DNA from: Crocinitomicaceae bacterium TMED114
GTDB taxonomy: Bacteria; Bacteroidota; Bacteroidia; Flavobacteriales_D; Sanyastnellaceae
Length of the DNA: 64,000 nucleotides
Assembly (NCBI GenBank): GCA_002172485.2
Contig: NHFP02000003.1
Location: 25,318-89,317 of the forward strand
Direction of reading: 5' to 3'
In this document: positions 45,743-54,153 of the stretch, in pieces
How positions within the stretch are numbered: the first letter of the stretch is position 1
Layout: the number at the start of each line of letters is the position of its first letter
Made by a program: the position numbers and the translations under genes
Notes under the pieces: model-generated
The model's database searches: none
Seen by the model: the letters and a program-made list of their open reading frames with translations, nothing else
What the model was told of the DNA's origin: nothing

Positions 45743-46569
45743 GCGTCGCAGGTTCGGTCCCGGCCATAGAGGCCGAGGGTGACGAGCCGGTCGGCGTGCT
45801 CGCGCAGGGCCGCGATACCGGCGTGCAAGCGCTCCGTCTCCGGCGCCTCGAGATCCATCACGAACTCGTATTCGTAAGGGCGTCCCGGGATGACCATCGA
45901 CTCCACCTTGGACAGGGAAATGCCGTGGTCCATGAGGCAGGACAGCGCCCCATTCAAACTTCCCCACTTGTGCGGCAAGATGAGCGTGATCGTCGCCAGG
46001 TCGCCCGTCTCGGGCAGGACCTCGCTGCGGTGGGGCGTCAGGACCATGAACCGCGTGAGGTTGGACGGGTCGTCCGCGATGTCCTCCGCGAGGCATTCGA
46101 GCCCGTAGAGCTCCATCGCCCGCATGCTGGCCACGCACCCGATGTGGTTCCAGCGATGGTCGGCGATTTGCTGGGCCACCAGCGCGGTGTCGGTCTCGTT
46201 GACGAGCCGGATGCCGGGATGCCTGCGGAAATAGCCGCGGCATTGGTTCAACGCCATGTAGTGGGAGCGCACCTCCTCGAGGTCGTCGAGGCGCACGCCT
46301 GGCAGGGCGCCCAAGTTCTGCTTAACCGGCATGCGCACCTCCCCGATGATGAAAATGTCGCGCTCGGCCAGCAGCCGGAAATTGGGCAGGATGGTGCCGG
46401 ACAATGTGTTCTCCACCGCCATCACGGCCCGGTCAAAGGTGCCCTCAGCGAGCCCGCGGACGAGATCGGGAAAATCGTGGGCAGGACAGGGCTCCACGCC
46501 TTCTCCGAACCACCGCAGGGCGGCCTCCTCATGGAATGCCCCCCGGACACCCTGAATTCCAACTTTCAT
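45739..46569 (-). CDS. pheA: Prephenate dehydratase
   Basis: PheA converts prephenate to phenylpyruvate. The 276-residue protein has the catalytic domain (MKVGIQGVRGAFHEEAALRW, VMAVENTLSGTILPNFRLLA, the catalytic Thr region SNLTRFMVL). It ends in a regulatory ACT domain (GALSCLMDHGISLSKVESMV, IPGRPYEYEFVMD). The classical ESRP of the ACT domain reads ESMV, a Bacteroidota-type variant. The ATG at 46569 is the usual family start, but the frame is open upstream, with another ATG at 46614. A terminator-like hairpin ends 11 bases before the ATG. It heads an overlapping operon through to the barrel gene. Confidence 0.93.
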   Translation of the reverse strand: MKVGIQGVRGAFHEEAALRWFGEGVEPCPAHDFPDLVRGLAEGTFDRAVMAVENTLSGTILPNFRLLAERDIFIIGEVRMPVKQNLGALPGVRLDDLEEVRSHYMALNQCRGYFRRHPGIRLVNETDTALVAQQIADHRWNHIGCVASMRAMELYGLECLAEDIADDPSNLTRFMVLTPHRSEVLPETGDLATITLILPHKWGSLNGALSCLMDHGISLSKVESMVIPGRPYEYEFVMDLEAPETERLHAGIAALREHADRLVTLGLYGRDRTCDA

Positions 46570-46580
46570 TGCTTTCGCAC

Positions 46581-46606
46581 AAAAAAAAGGCCCGTCGTGG
46601 ACGGGC
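46581..46606 (-). promoter_or_regulatory. Terminator hairpin in the pheA leader, candidate attenuator
   Basis: On the minus strand GCCCGTC-CAC-GACGGGC is followed by C and T8, then 11 bases to the pheA ATG. No minus-strand gene ends here and the plus direction lacks a T-run, so the hairpin can only stop transcription entering pheA. The T-run would also read Phe-Phe if translation began at the upstream in-frame ATG. Confidence 0.65.
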
Positions 46607-46649
46607 TCATTCATCAATATGGTGTTGCCTGTCCCGGGATCAGCAAGGA

Positions 46650-46709
46650 TCATAATAAAAGAAGCCGAATCCCGGATAGAGCATACCGTAAGATACAACA
46701 CATGCGCAT
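46650..46709 (-). CDS. Possible leader peptide before pheA (Leu-rich end)
   Basis: A 19-codon ORF encodes MRMCCILRYALSGIRLLLL, ending in four Leu codons about 44 bases before the hairpin. Stretches CCGGGAT and ATCCCGG on either side of the Leu codons can pair. It has leader-peptide form, but the Leu run does not fit a phenylalanine operon and a promoter-like TATCTTAC lies inside it, so it may be chance. Confidence 0.2.
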   Translation of the reverse strand: MRMCCILRYALSGIRLLLL

Positions 46710-46859
46710 CATTTCTGGTACGCTGTTTCAGTCCTGCAATCACGCCATCTAGCCCACTCCTGACTGGAACAGGGGGACGGAATCACTTGATGAAAACGGG
46801 CTACCTTGATTGGAGCCTCACGAAAATCTCTGGATCCAGCGTTTCATTCCCATTGCCCC

Positions 46860-49565
46860 ATGATGCGACTCGCCTTTTTGCCTCTTGCCCTGTTTGTTTT
46901 CTGCTTGATTTTGCCCCACCGTTTCCTCGGACAGGGGGCCATGGGCCTCGTCGCCCTTGGGGACGTGACGCACACCGCCCAACAGGACGGACCGTGGAGC
47001 GATGCCGCCACGTGGGGCGGTGAATTGCCCGGCACCGGAGCCCGCGTGCACATCCCCCTTGGGGTGGCCGTCGAGGTCGACGGCGAGCTGACGGCCGACC
47101 TCAAAACCCTGCGGCTGAACGGGACCCTGTCGTTTCGAACGGATGTGGACACCGAGCTCCGCGTCGAAACCGTGGTCGGTCTGATGGGCAGCCACCTGAT
47201 CCTGGGCAGTCCCGGCGACCCGGTTGCAGCGGATGTCACCGCCCGCCTGACCTTTGTCGACGACGGCCCCCTCGACCTCAGTGCCGACCCCGGCCAACTG
47301 GGGAAGGGCGCCATCCTCATGGGGCAGGTCACGGCGCGGGGTGCTTCCAAATCCCCCTTCCACGCCCTCGCGTCAGGCGTGCCGGCCGGCAGCGCGGAGG
47401 TGATCCTGTCGGAAGCGCCCACCGGCTGGCAACCCGGCGATGTCGTGGTCCTCACGGGCACGGACCGGGAAGACCCCACCTCCGACGAAGTCCGGACCAT
47501 CATGGCCCTGAGCGGGGCCACCGTCACCCTGGACGCTCCCCTGTCGGCCAGTCACATCGCCCCGCGGTCGGGTTTGGCCGTCCACATGGCCAACCTCTCC
47601 CGCAACGTCATCCTCGCCTCGGACAACCCCGAGATCGACCGCCGCGGTCACGTGATGTTCATGCACACGCACGCCGTGGATGTGCGCCACGTCCGGTTCC
47701 ACCAGCTCGGAAGGACCAACAAACGGGTCCAGCTCGACGATTGGATCTTCCCCAACCTCATCGCCGACGAATACGAAGCGGGTGACAACACCAACATCCG
47801 CGGACGCTACTCTTGCCACTTCCACCGGGGCGGCGTCGACCCCACGGCCGGTGCGCCGGCCCGCATCGAGGGCTGCATCGCCGAAGACGATCCGGGCTGG
47901 GCCTTTGTGAACCACAGCTCCTTCGTCGACTTCGTCGACAACGTCAGCTACAACGTGGTCGGGGGCGCCTTCCAAACCGAATCGGGCGACGAGATCGGCA
48001 GCTTCGTCGGCAACCTCGCGGTGCGCACGGTGAACCCGGATTTCCCCATCCTCGACCCCGAAACCGAACCGGTGGACATCCGGGAAATCACGCAGGACTT
48101 TGCCTTCCAGGGCGACGGATTCTGGTTCCACGGCGGTGGTGTGGCGGTGCGGGACAACATCGCCAGCGGATGTTCCGGCCACGGCTTCATCTATTGGACC
48201 GAAGGCTTGCGCGAAGTGGGCACCGAATTCGACCTGCAGAACATGTTCAAGGTGGCCAACATCCCCAACGGCGACCTGCTGCCCGGCCTGGACAACATCC
48301 AGAGCTGGTGGATTCCCCTGGCAGAATTCAAGGGCAACACAGCCTACTCGGTGAGCAAGGGTCTGGCGGCCTATTACGTCCACGCCACGCTGTTTGAGGA
48401 CATCACGCAGCTGACGGACGATTACCTCGCCACCGTCCACTCCACCTTCGAGAACCTGACCCTGTGGAACGTGCGGAAATACGGCATCGAGCTGCAGAAC
48501 TGCGAGCGGTTCACCTTCCGCAACCTCGACCTGTGGAACGACGGCGGGGCAGACGCGGTCGGCATCCTCAACACCATCACGGTCGCGCGGGAAAGCCGAT
48601 GGGAACAATGCGACGTCGCCGGGTTCAACATCGGCATGGTGCCCCCGACCCAAGGCGACATCACGGTCTGTGGTGGGACCTTCAGCAACCTCACCGACTT
48701 CGCGCTGATTCCGCCCCAGCGCGACTCGCGGGCGCCCGGCTGGGACCGCGACCTCCATTTCGACGGCGTCGCCTTTGCCCCCTCGCCCCTGTTTCCCGCC
48801 AATGAGGTTGTCCATTATGACCTCCTCGGGGGCGCGACGCTGGCCGGCGAGGTGCCCCTGGCCGAAGCCGAATTCCAAGTCAAGCTGTTTCCCATCCCGG
48901 ACCGCATCCGCGTGACGTCCGATGCCCTCCCCGGCATGCGGCTCTTCTACGCCGAACAGGACGCCGACTTCGTGCCCATCACCGCCGCCAACCTCGGCGA
49001 GGCTTACGGCCCGTACGCCGCGGCCGTGGAGGACCAGAGCAATGCGGACCTCATGTCGGCCCACGGCATCGCCTTTGCCGGCGCCCTCCTTCCCGACGAT
49101 GCCACCGAACACCCCCACGTGGCGGGCGGACTCGTCAGCGCGTCAGACCCCGTGATGAACCTGCCGGCCTGCCACTTCCTTCGCGAACCGCTGCTCGAAG
49201 CGGATGCGTACGATGGATTTGACTTCTATGCTTGCTGGGACGCGGACGTCCCCACATCCGGTGTCACCGTTCCCACCGAACACGACTGTGCGCAGACCCC
49301 GGTGCCCATTCCCGGCTGCACGGACCCTTCGGCCTGCAACTACGCCCCCCTCGCGACCACCAACGATGGCACGTGCGAATACAGCAGCTGCGCGTGCCCT
49401 GCGGACCTCGATGCAGACGGTTTGATTGCCGTGAGCGATGTGCTCATCGTGCTCGGCGACTTCGGCTGTGCCTCGGCCTGCTTTGCCGACACCGATGGCG
49501 ATGGCCTCGTCGGGGTGTCGGACATCCTGGTCGTGCTGGCGGAGTTCGGGCTGATCTGTTCCTGA
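46860..49565 (+). CDS. Secreted G8-domain/parallel beta-helix protein with dockerin-like tail
   Basis: The 901-residue exported protein starts MMRLAFLPLALFVFCLILPH. A G8 domain covers roughly 35-150 (GPWSDAATWGGELPGTGARV, HIPLGVAVEVDGELTADLKT), the domain known from CEMIP, TMEM2 and PKHD1. A long right-handed beta-helix follows (HTHAVDVRHVRFHQLGRTNK, RGRYSCHFHRGG, GCIAEDDPGWAFVNHSSFVD). One 21-residue Cys motif and a double dockerin-like tail (DLDADGLIAVSDVLIVLGDF and DTDGDGLVGVSDILVVLAEF) close it. Eukaryotic relatives bind or degrade hyaluronan; activity on an extracellular polysaccharide is only a hypothesis here. An upstream in-frame ATG at 46806 is rejected for lack of a signal peptide. 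Confidence 0.87.
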   Translation: MMRLAFLPLALFVFCLILPHRFLGQGAMGLVALGDVTHTAQQDGPWSDAATWGGELPGTGARVHIPLGVAVEVDGELTADLKTLRLNGTLSFRTDVDTELRVETVVGLMGSHLILGSPGDPVAADVTARLTFVDDGPLDLSADPGQLGKGAILMGQVTARGASKSPFHALASGVPAGSAEVILSEAPTGWQPGDVVVLTGTDREDPTSDEVRTIMALSGATVTLDAPLSASHIAPRSGLAVHMANLSRNVILASDNPEIDRRGHVMFMHTHAVDVRHVRFHQLGRTNKRVQLDDWIFPNLIADEYEAGDNTNIRGRYSCHFHRGGVDPTAGAPARIEGCIAEDDPGWAFVNHSSFVDFVDNVSYNVVGGAFQTESGDEIGSFVGNLAVRTVNPDFPILDPETEPVDIREITQDFAFQGDGFWFHGGGVAVRDNIASGCSGHGFIYWTEGLREVGTEFDLQNMFKVANIPNGDLLPGLDNIQSWWIPLAEFKGNTAYSVSKGLAAYYVHATLFEDITQLTDDYLATVHSTFENLTLWNVRKYGIELQNCERFTFRNLDLWNDGGADAVGILNTITVARESRWEQCDVAGFNIGMVPPTQGDITVCGGTFSNLTDFALIPPQRDSRAPGWDRDLHFDGVAFAPSPLFPANEVVHYDLLGGATLAGEVPLAEAEFQVKLFPIPDRIRVTSDALPGMRLFYAEQDADFVPITAANLGEAYGPYAAAVEDQSNADLMSAHGIAFAGALLPDDATEHPHVAGGLVSASDPVMNLPACHFLREPLLEADAYDGFDFYACWDADVPTSGVTVPTEHDCAQTPVPIPGCTDPSACNYAPLATTNDGTCEYSSCACPADLDADGLIAVSDVLIVLGDFGCASACFADTDGDGLVGVSDILVVLAEFGLICS

Positions 49566-49574
49566 CGCGCCACG

Positions 49575-49604
49575 AAAAAAGCCGGCCCTCGCGGACCGGC
49601 TTTT
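49575..49604. terminator. Terminator between the G8 protein and the NTF2-like lipoprotein
   Basis: AAAAGCCGG-CCCTCGCGGA-CCGGCTTTT has T- or A-runs on both sides and can serve both convergent genes. Confidence 0.8.
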
Positions 49605-49628
49605 CTTCTTGAGCATCCCCCGATGGAT

Positions 49629-50150
49629 TCACTCTGCCGGAGTGGTCGCAGGATCTGGGGTTTCAGCGGGCATCATGGAGGCGACCAGATTGGAGAAGCC
49701 CCCGGCATCGTAGAACGTGCCGGCCTGGTGGACTTTGCCTTCTTCGAAGTTCCAGTAATGGTAGGCCTTGAGCACGCCCGGGAAGGGCTCTCCGGTCGGC
49801 TTGAATTTGGAGTCCCACTGGATGTAGGCGCGAACGCTGCCGTCGGGCTGCATCTGGAGGGTGTCCACGCCGGGCAAAAAGATGCCATCGTAGGTGATGT
49901 CCTCAGAAATGGCGTGGAGGCCAGCATAGAACTCGGCGGCCTCGTCCACGCCGAGGGGATCCGATCCGTGCTCGGCGGCGTGGATCACGGCATCCTCAGC
50001 GAAGTAGGACTTCCAAGCATCGTAGTCGCCGTCGCAGTGGGCCTGGCAAATGGCCTTGGCGGACTTCAGGTTGGCGGCATACTCCGGATTGGGTGCGGAG
50101 GTGGCGCAGGCCGTCAGCAGAACGACCGGCAGGAAATACAGGAATTTCAT
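49629..50150 (-). CDS. NTF2-like lipoprotein
   Basis: A 173-residue lipoprotein (MKFLYFLPVVLLTAC lipobox) with an NTF2-like domain: AICQAHCDGDYDAWKSYFAE, VIHAAEHGSDPLGVDEAAEF and VLKAYHYWNFEEGKVHQAGT. It resembles the lipoprotein at 25752-26282 in length and topology. No catalytic residues can be assigned. The C-terminus is a Pro/Ala/Thr tail. Confidence 0.8.
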   Translation of the reverse strand: MKFLYFLPVVLLTACATSAPNPEYAANLKSAKAICQAHCDGDYDAWKSYFAEDAVIHAAEHGSDPLGVDEAAEFYAGLHAISEDITYDGIFLPGVDTLQMQPDGSVRAYIQWDSKFKPTGEPFPGVLKAYHYWNFEEGKVHQAGTFYDAGGFSNLVASMMPAETPDPATTPAE

Positions 50151-50186
50151 GGTGCAAGGTGTTGGTTGGGTTGGGGATGCTGTCGA

Positions 50187-50984
50187 TCAGTCTTTCACGC
50201 AGCGGATGCTGTGGCCGGACACGGGCCAATAGGCTTGACGGCTCATTTGGTCTCCGTCATATCCGAGGACCCGCAGATACATCGCCGAGTAATTGTTGTT
50301 CCAGCTCGAGCTGGAATAATGGGCGATATTGTTGATGTTGTAGTAGTTGCCGTCCGGCCAGCAAATGCCCGCTGGCGTAGCGTTGAAGCCGTAGAGGTCG
50401 GTTCCGTTGCCGTTGGCATTCCAGCCTGAAGTCGACTTGAGGACGTCGGCCATCGTAGCCGCATGGCCTTCCCCCACGAGGAAGACCTCGAGATTCATCC
50501 AGTCGACCTCCGATGGCACGTGCCATCCGCTCGGGCAAATGCCCCCGTGCTCTTCGTCCACGGTGGCATACCCGTTGTACAGATACCCTCGTGTGTCGAC
50601 GTAAGCAGAGTTGTTGTTGTATTGGGTGCGCGCCGCGGAGATGAGGTCCGGGAAGGCGCTTCCGGACTCGAGGGGAATCTCGGTGCTGTCCTGGAAAACC
50701 GTCGTCCGCAGGTTCTCGGCGAACCAGCACTGGGAGCCAATGGCCACAACAGCATAGTCGTACCCGTCCATGGAAACGAAGTCCTCACATTCGGCGGTGA
50801 CGATGCCTCCACCACCCTCTCCGGAACCGGAGGTGTCGTAGGTGCAACTCCCGTCATCGGTGGTCGCGTCCGCGTCGTAGTTCAAAGCGGTGGGATCAGT
50901 GCAGCCTTGTTCGTCGCGGTTGCAGGCGGTGACCATCAGGCATGCGCAAAGCATGGCCGTGGCTCGGGTCAAGTTGATTTGCAT
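50187..50984 (-). CDS. FISUMP-domain lipoprotein
   Basis: The 265-residue lipoprotein has lipobox VTAC followed at once by one copy of the 21-residue Cys motif (GCTDPTALNYDADATTDDGS, then C) and a Gly/Ser linker. The main part is a FISUMP domain (Fibrobacter succinogenes major paralogous domain): YAVVAIGSQCWFAENLRTTV, GGICPSGWHVPSEVDWMNLE, STSGWNANGNGTDLYGFNAT and SGHSIRCVKD. FISUMP proteins are surface lipoproteins of unknown exact role, with a C-type-lectin-like fold suspected. It lies 36 bases upstream of the NTF2-like lipoprotein gene. Confidence 0.87.
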   Translation of the reverse strand: MQINLTRATAMLCACLMVTACNRDEQGCTDPTALNYDADATTDDGSCTYDTSGSGEGGGGIVTAECEDFVSMDGYDYAVVAIGSQCWFAENLRTTVFQDSTEIPLESGSAFPDLISAARTQYNNNSAYVDTRGYLYNGYATVDEEHGGICPSGWHVPSEVDWMNLEVFLVGEGHAATMADVLKSTSGWNANGNGTDLYGFNATPAGICWPDGNYYNINNIAHYSSSSWNNNYSAMYLRVLGYDGDQMSRQAYWPVSGHSIRCVKD

Positions 50985-51106
50985 GCCCTGAATGTAAGAA
51001 ACCTCCTACTCTTCTCATCCGGCAATCTGATAAGTCCAACCATTAATCCGTTGAAAATCAGAAGGCATTCTGTAAATCAGGGCTTTCCTGTGAATACATT
51101 GCTCGC

Positions 51107-51598
51107 ATGAGACTTCTTGCCATTGCCTGCCTCGCCGCCACCCTGCTCGGCGCCTGCACCCCCGCCCCCGTTTCCGAACCTGTCGTTTGTGCCAACGGCT
51201 TCGCGCCCACCGGCAAGCCGGTGACCATGGGCAGCGAATCCTCCATCGACCTGGTCAAGGCCATTGATGTCGAGTGGGCCAAGCTCGACATGGAGGCCAT
51301 GCGCCGGTTCTACTCCGACACGTGTCGCTTCGAGTGGAACGACGGCGATCAATTCCAGGGCTTCGACGCCTTCGCCGCCAAATTGGCGCAGGACACCCTC
51401 GACTATTCCTGGACCATGATGTGGGCTTTTGCCGTAGACGACGATCAGGACGAGCCGGGTGATTGGGTCCATGCCGGGTTCGACGAGGTCGGCACCCTCA
51501 ACGGGGATACTGTCGAGACCGCCTTCATCGAAGAGTGGTATTTCGTCCTCGAGGGACAAGTCCACGCCTATTCCAATTCAAAACGCCTGCTGCCCTGA
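51107..51598 (+). CDS. NTF2/SnoaL-like lipoprotein
   Basis: The 163-residue lipoprotein (lipobox LLGAC) holds an NTF2-like domain: KAIDVEWAKLDMEAMRRFYS, TCRFEWNDGDQFQGFDAFAA and a final strand pair EEWYFVLEGQVHAYSNSKRL. It is the third such lipoprotein in the window. A tonB fragment follows its stop without a start codon. No specific function can be given. Confidence 0.8.
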   Translation: MRLLAIACLAATLLGACTPAPVSEPVVCANGFAPTGKPVTMGSESSIDLVKAIDVEWAKLDMEAMRRFYSDTCRFEWNDGDQFQGFDAFAAKLAQDTLDYSWTMMWAFAVDDDQDEPGDWVHAGFDEVGTLNGDTVETAFIEEWYFVLEGQVHAYSNSKRLLP

Positions 51599-51876
51599 GC
51601 CTGAAGGTGCCCAGTTGGCCCGGATGTGAAAGCGAATCGGAGACCGCGGCGCAGGCCTGCACCGACAAGGGTGTGATGCGCCATGTGGTGAAGGAGACCA
51701 AGTACCCTGGCAAAGCCCGACGCTAGGGCATCCAAGGGCAGGTCATCGTCCGGTTCGTGGTCGAGCGCGACGGCTCGGTGGGCGACATCAAGTTGGTCCG
51801 CCCGGTGCATCCCCTGCTCGATTCGAAAGCGGTGCGGGTGAGCTACAAACTGCCGCTCAACTTCGCACTGAACTGA
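51599..51876 (+). pseudogene. Broken TonB C-terminal domain fragment
   Basis: In one frame the sequence reads VPSWPGCESE, then CTDKGVMRHVVKETKYPGKA, then an in-frame TAG at 51724-51726. It continues GIQGQVIVRFVVERDGSVGD, IKLVRPVHPL and LDSKAVRVSYKLPLNFALN. This is a Bacteroidota TonB C-terminal domain, which energises outer-membrane receptors when intact. Three defects show: no N-terminal membrane anchor or Pro-rich linker, an internal stop, and loss of roughly 20-25 residues between the usual AVRV and PVRV segments. It ends with TGA directly against the helicase stop. Confidence 0.8.
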
Positions 51877-53574
51877 TCACCACTTCTTCTTGTAGCCGCC
51901 CTTCTTCGGGCCACCGGGGCCTTTCTTGAATCCGCCGGGCTTGCCCTTTTTGTAGCCGCTCTTCTTGGCGCCACCGCTGAAGCTTTTGCGGTATCCGCCG
52001 CTGCCTTCGCGCGGCTTGAACTCGCCGTCACCGGTGTTGAAGCCGTCGTCGTCCCAGGTGGGCTTCTTCTTATAGCCTCCGGACTTGTACCCCCCGGATT
52101 TGTAGCCGCCCTTCTTGTAGCCCCCTTGGCCGTAACCGTCCTTCTTGTAGCCCCCTTTCTTGTACGGCTTCTTGAATCCGCCGGCTGACGTGCCGCCTTT
52201 GAAGTTCTTTCCGGCGCCGTCCTTCTTGAAGCCCTTCATGCCCTTGGGACCCCGATCGTTGAGGTCGGCACGCTGGCCGAGGTTGAGGCGGCTGAGTTCA
52301 CGGGCCACGAGGCGGGCCACCATCTCCTCCTTGGTCAGGGGACCGAGCAGCAGGTCAATCTGCTCCAACAATTCTGGAGGCGGTGCCGCCACATCCTCCT
52401 GAGCCACGAGGCCCATGGCCCAGCCGCGCAGGCGGGTCTCGACGATGGCGTCTGCCAACGGAATGTCGACGCGGGCAAACTCCACGCCCAACCCCTTCTC
52501 GAAGTTGTGAATCTTGTACTTCTCCTTGAACGAGATCAACGACAGGGAGATGCCCTTCTTTCCGGCGCGGGCCGTGCGGCCGGAGCGGTGCGTGTAATAC
52601 GCTTGATCGTTGGGAAGGGCGTAATGGAAGACGTGGGTCAGGTCGTTGACGTCGATGCCCCGGGCCGCCACGTCGGTCGCGATCAACACCTGCAGTTCGC
52701 GGCGCTTGAAGCGCATCATGACCCGATCGCGGGCAGCCTGGCTGAGGTCGCCGTGGATGGCATCCGCCCGGTGGCCGCCCTTGATGAGGAACTCAGCGAG
52801 CTTCTGGGTGTCCATTTTGGTGCGGCAGAAAACGACGCCGTACAACTCGGGGTCGAGGTCAAGGAAGCGGGTCAGCGCCTCGGCTTTGTCTTTGTAATGA
52901 AGGACCGCATACTGGTGCTCGATGTTGGTGTTGACCGTCGTCTTGGGGTCAATGCGAACCTCGAACGGATCGGACATGTAGTCCTTGACCATGCGCCGGA
53001 TTTCCTTGGGCATGGTGGCGGAGAACAGCCAGGTTTGCTTCTCCTCAGGCGTGAAGCTCAAGATGGTGTCGAGCTCCTCCTTGAAGCCCATGTTGAGCAT
53101 CTCGTCCGCCTCGTCGAGTACGACGTAGCCGACTTGAGCGAGGTCGATGGCCTTGCGGTTGACCAGGTCAATCAGGCGACCCGGCGTGGCGATGACCACG
53201 TGGCGCGTCTTTTTGAGCGCCTTGATCTGCGTCACAATGTTGGCACCCCCGTAGACCGCCAGGGTCCGGATGCCCTTTTGCTTCTTGGAGAACAAGGCCA
53301 GCTGCTCGGCAATCTGCTGTCCGAGCTCGCGGGTCGGCGCCAGGACAATCGCCTGGGTGCAGTCCGTCTGAGGGTCGAGCAGGTCCAAGAGCGGCAAGCC
53401 GAAGGCCGCCGTCTTGCCGGTGCCGGTCTGGGCGAGGCCAATGAAGTCCGCGTCCCCACCGAGCAGGTGCGGGATGGCCTTCTCCTGGATTTCAGTGGGC
53501 GTCTCGAAGCCAAGAGAAGCGATGGCGTCGAGGATGGGGGCCGAGAGGCCGAGGTCGGAAAAGGTGGACAACAC
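51877..53574 (-). CDS. DEAD-box RNA helicase with Gly/Lys/Tyr-rich tail
   Basis: The 565-residue helicase has all core motifs: Q motif (GFETPTEIQEKAIPHL), AQTGTGKT, PTRELGQ, ATPGRLIDL, DEAD, SATMP, TDVAARGIDV and HRSGRTARAG. A DbpA/CsdA-like region follows to about 440. The tail from about 450 is a low-complexity repeat of GGYKK/SGGYK units likely to bind RNA. It belongs to the CshA/DeaD group that unwinds structured RNA in ribosome assembly and cold adaptation. Confidence 0.95.
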   Translation of the reverse strand: MLSTFSDLGLSAPILDAIASLGFETPTEIQEKAIPHLLGGDADFIGLAQTGTGKTAAFGLPLLDLLDPQTDCTQAIVLAPTRELGQQIAEQLALFSKKQKGIRTLAVYGGANIVTQIKALKKTRHVVIATPGRLIDLVNRKAIDLAQVGYVVLDEADEMLNMGFKEELDTILSFTPEEKQTWLFSATMPKEIRRMVKDYMSDPFEVRIDPKTTVNTNIEHQYAVLHYKDKAEALTRFLDLDPELYGVVFCRTKMDTQKLAEFLIKGGHRADAIHGDLSQAARDRVMMRFKRRELQVLIATDVAARGIDVNDLTHVFHYALPNDQAYYTHRSGRTARAGKKGISLSLISFKEKYKIHNFEKGLGVEFARVDIPLADAIVETRLRGWAMGLVAQEDVAAPPPELLEQIDLLLGPLTKEEMVARLVARELSRLNLGQRADLNDRGPKGMKGFKKDGAGKNFKGGTSAGGFKKPYKKGGYKKDGYGQGGYKKGGYKSGGYKSGGYKKKPTWDDDGFNTGDGEFKPREGSGGYRKSFSGGAKKSGYKKGKPGGFKKGPGGPKKGGYKKKW

Positions 53575-53640
53575 GCGGGAATTGGCCGCAAAGGTCCGAC
53601 CGGAAGCGGGGATTTCACCCCGGCATCCCGAAAGTTCCCA

Positions 53641-54093
53641 TCACAGGGCCGGGGCCGGCGTGGAACCCGCGCAGACCGTGAGGTAGTCACGGTGGAGCAA
53701 ATCGCCTTCCAGACAAGCCAAGGCAGCATTCCACTCGAGGGTCACGGTTCCGGCGTCGAGGAACATCGTCACGGTTTGGCTGGTCGGATTGTAGACGTAG
53801 CGGATCGACTGGGCCGTCTGGACCTCGTCGTACATCGGGTCACTGACCTGATGCCCCACACTTTCCGGGGATGGCAAATCGAGGCGCATCCGGGTGCCAT
53901 CAAGCCATTGGACCGAACCGCAGTAGACCGCGCTGTGGTCGTCGGAATCGAGGCAGGACTCGACCGCTTCGTTCCAGGCGAAACCGAGCTCGAGAACAGT
54001 GCCTGTGGCAGGCTCCGTGAAGAAGGCTTCCTTGGTGCAGCTGGTCAAGGCCACAGTAGAAAGGAAGAGGGCAGCGAAGGAGAAATTGCGCAT
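53641..54093 (-). CDS. Lipoprotein of unknown function
   Basis: The 150-residue protein has a signal with lipobox LTSC (MRNFSFAALFLSTVALTSCT). The mature part is soluble, has several Cys residues (VESCLDSDDHSAVYCG, ALACLEGDLLHRDYLTVCAG) and is rich in beta-forming residues. No family was recognised. The ATG at 54093 is chosen for the lipobox rather than an upstream ATG at 54117. Confidence 0.7.
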   Translation of the reverse strand: MRNFSFAALFLSTVALTSCTKEAFFTEPATGTVLELGFAWNEAVESCLDSDDHSAVYCGSVQWLDGTRMRLDLPSPESVGHQVSDPMYDEVQTAQSIRYVYNPTSQTVTMFLDAGTVTLEWNAALACLEGDLLHRDYLTVCAGSTPAPAL

Positions 54094-54142
54094 CGTGATG
54101 GAGGTTGATTGACACATTATACCCCCTTCTCCAACGCAGGGT

Positions 54143-54150
54143 TACATTGC
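54143..54150 (+). promoter_or_regulatory. -7 box (TACATTGC) three bases before the DUF1028 gene
   Basis: TACATTGC ends three bases before the ATG at 54154, again predicting a leaderless transcript. Confidence 0.4.
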
Positions 54151-54153
54151 CGC

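Noticed and set aside
52507-54108. 533-codon plus-strand frame opposite the DEAD-box helicase
   Set aside because: All helicase motifs are on the minus strand, and the frame also runs through an intergenic region and a lipoprotein gene.
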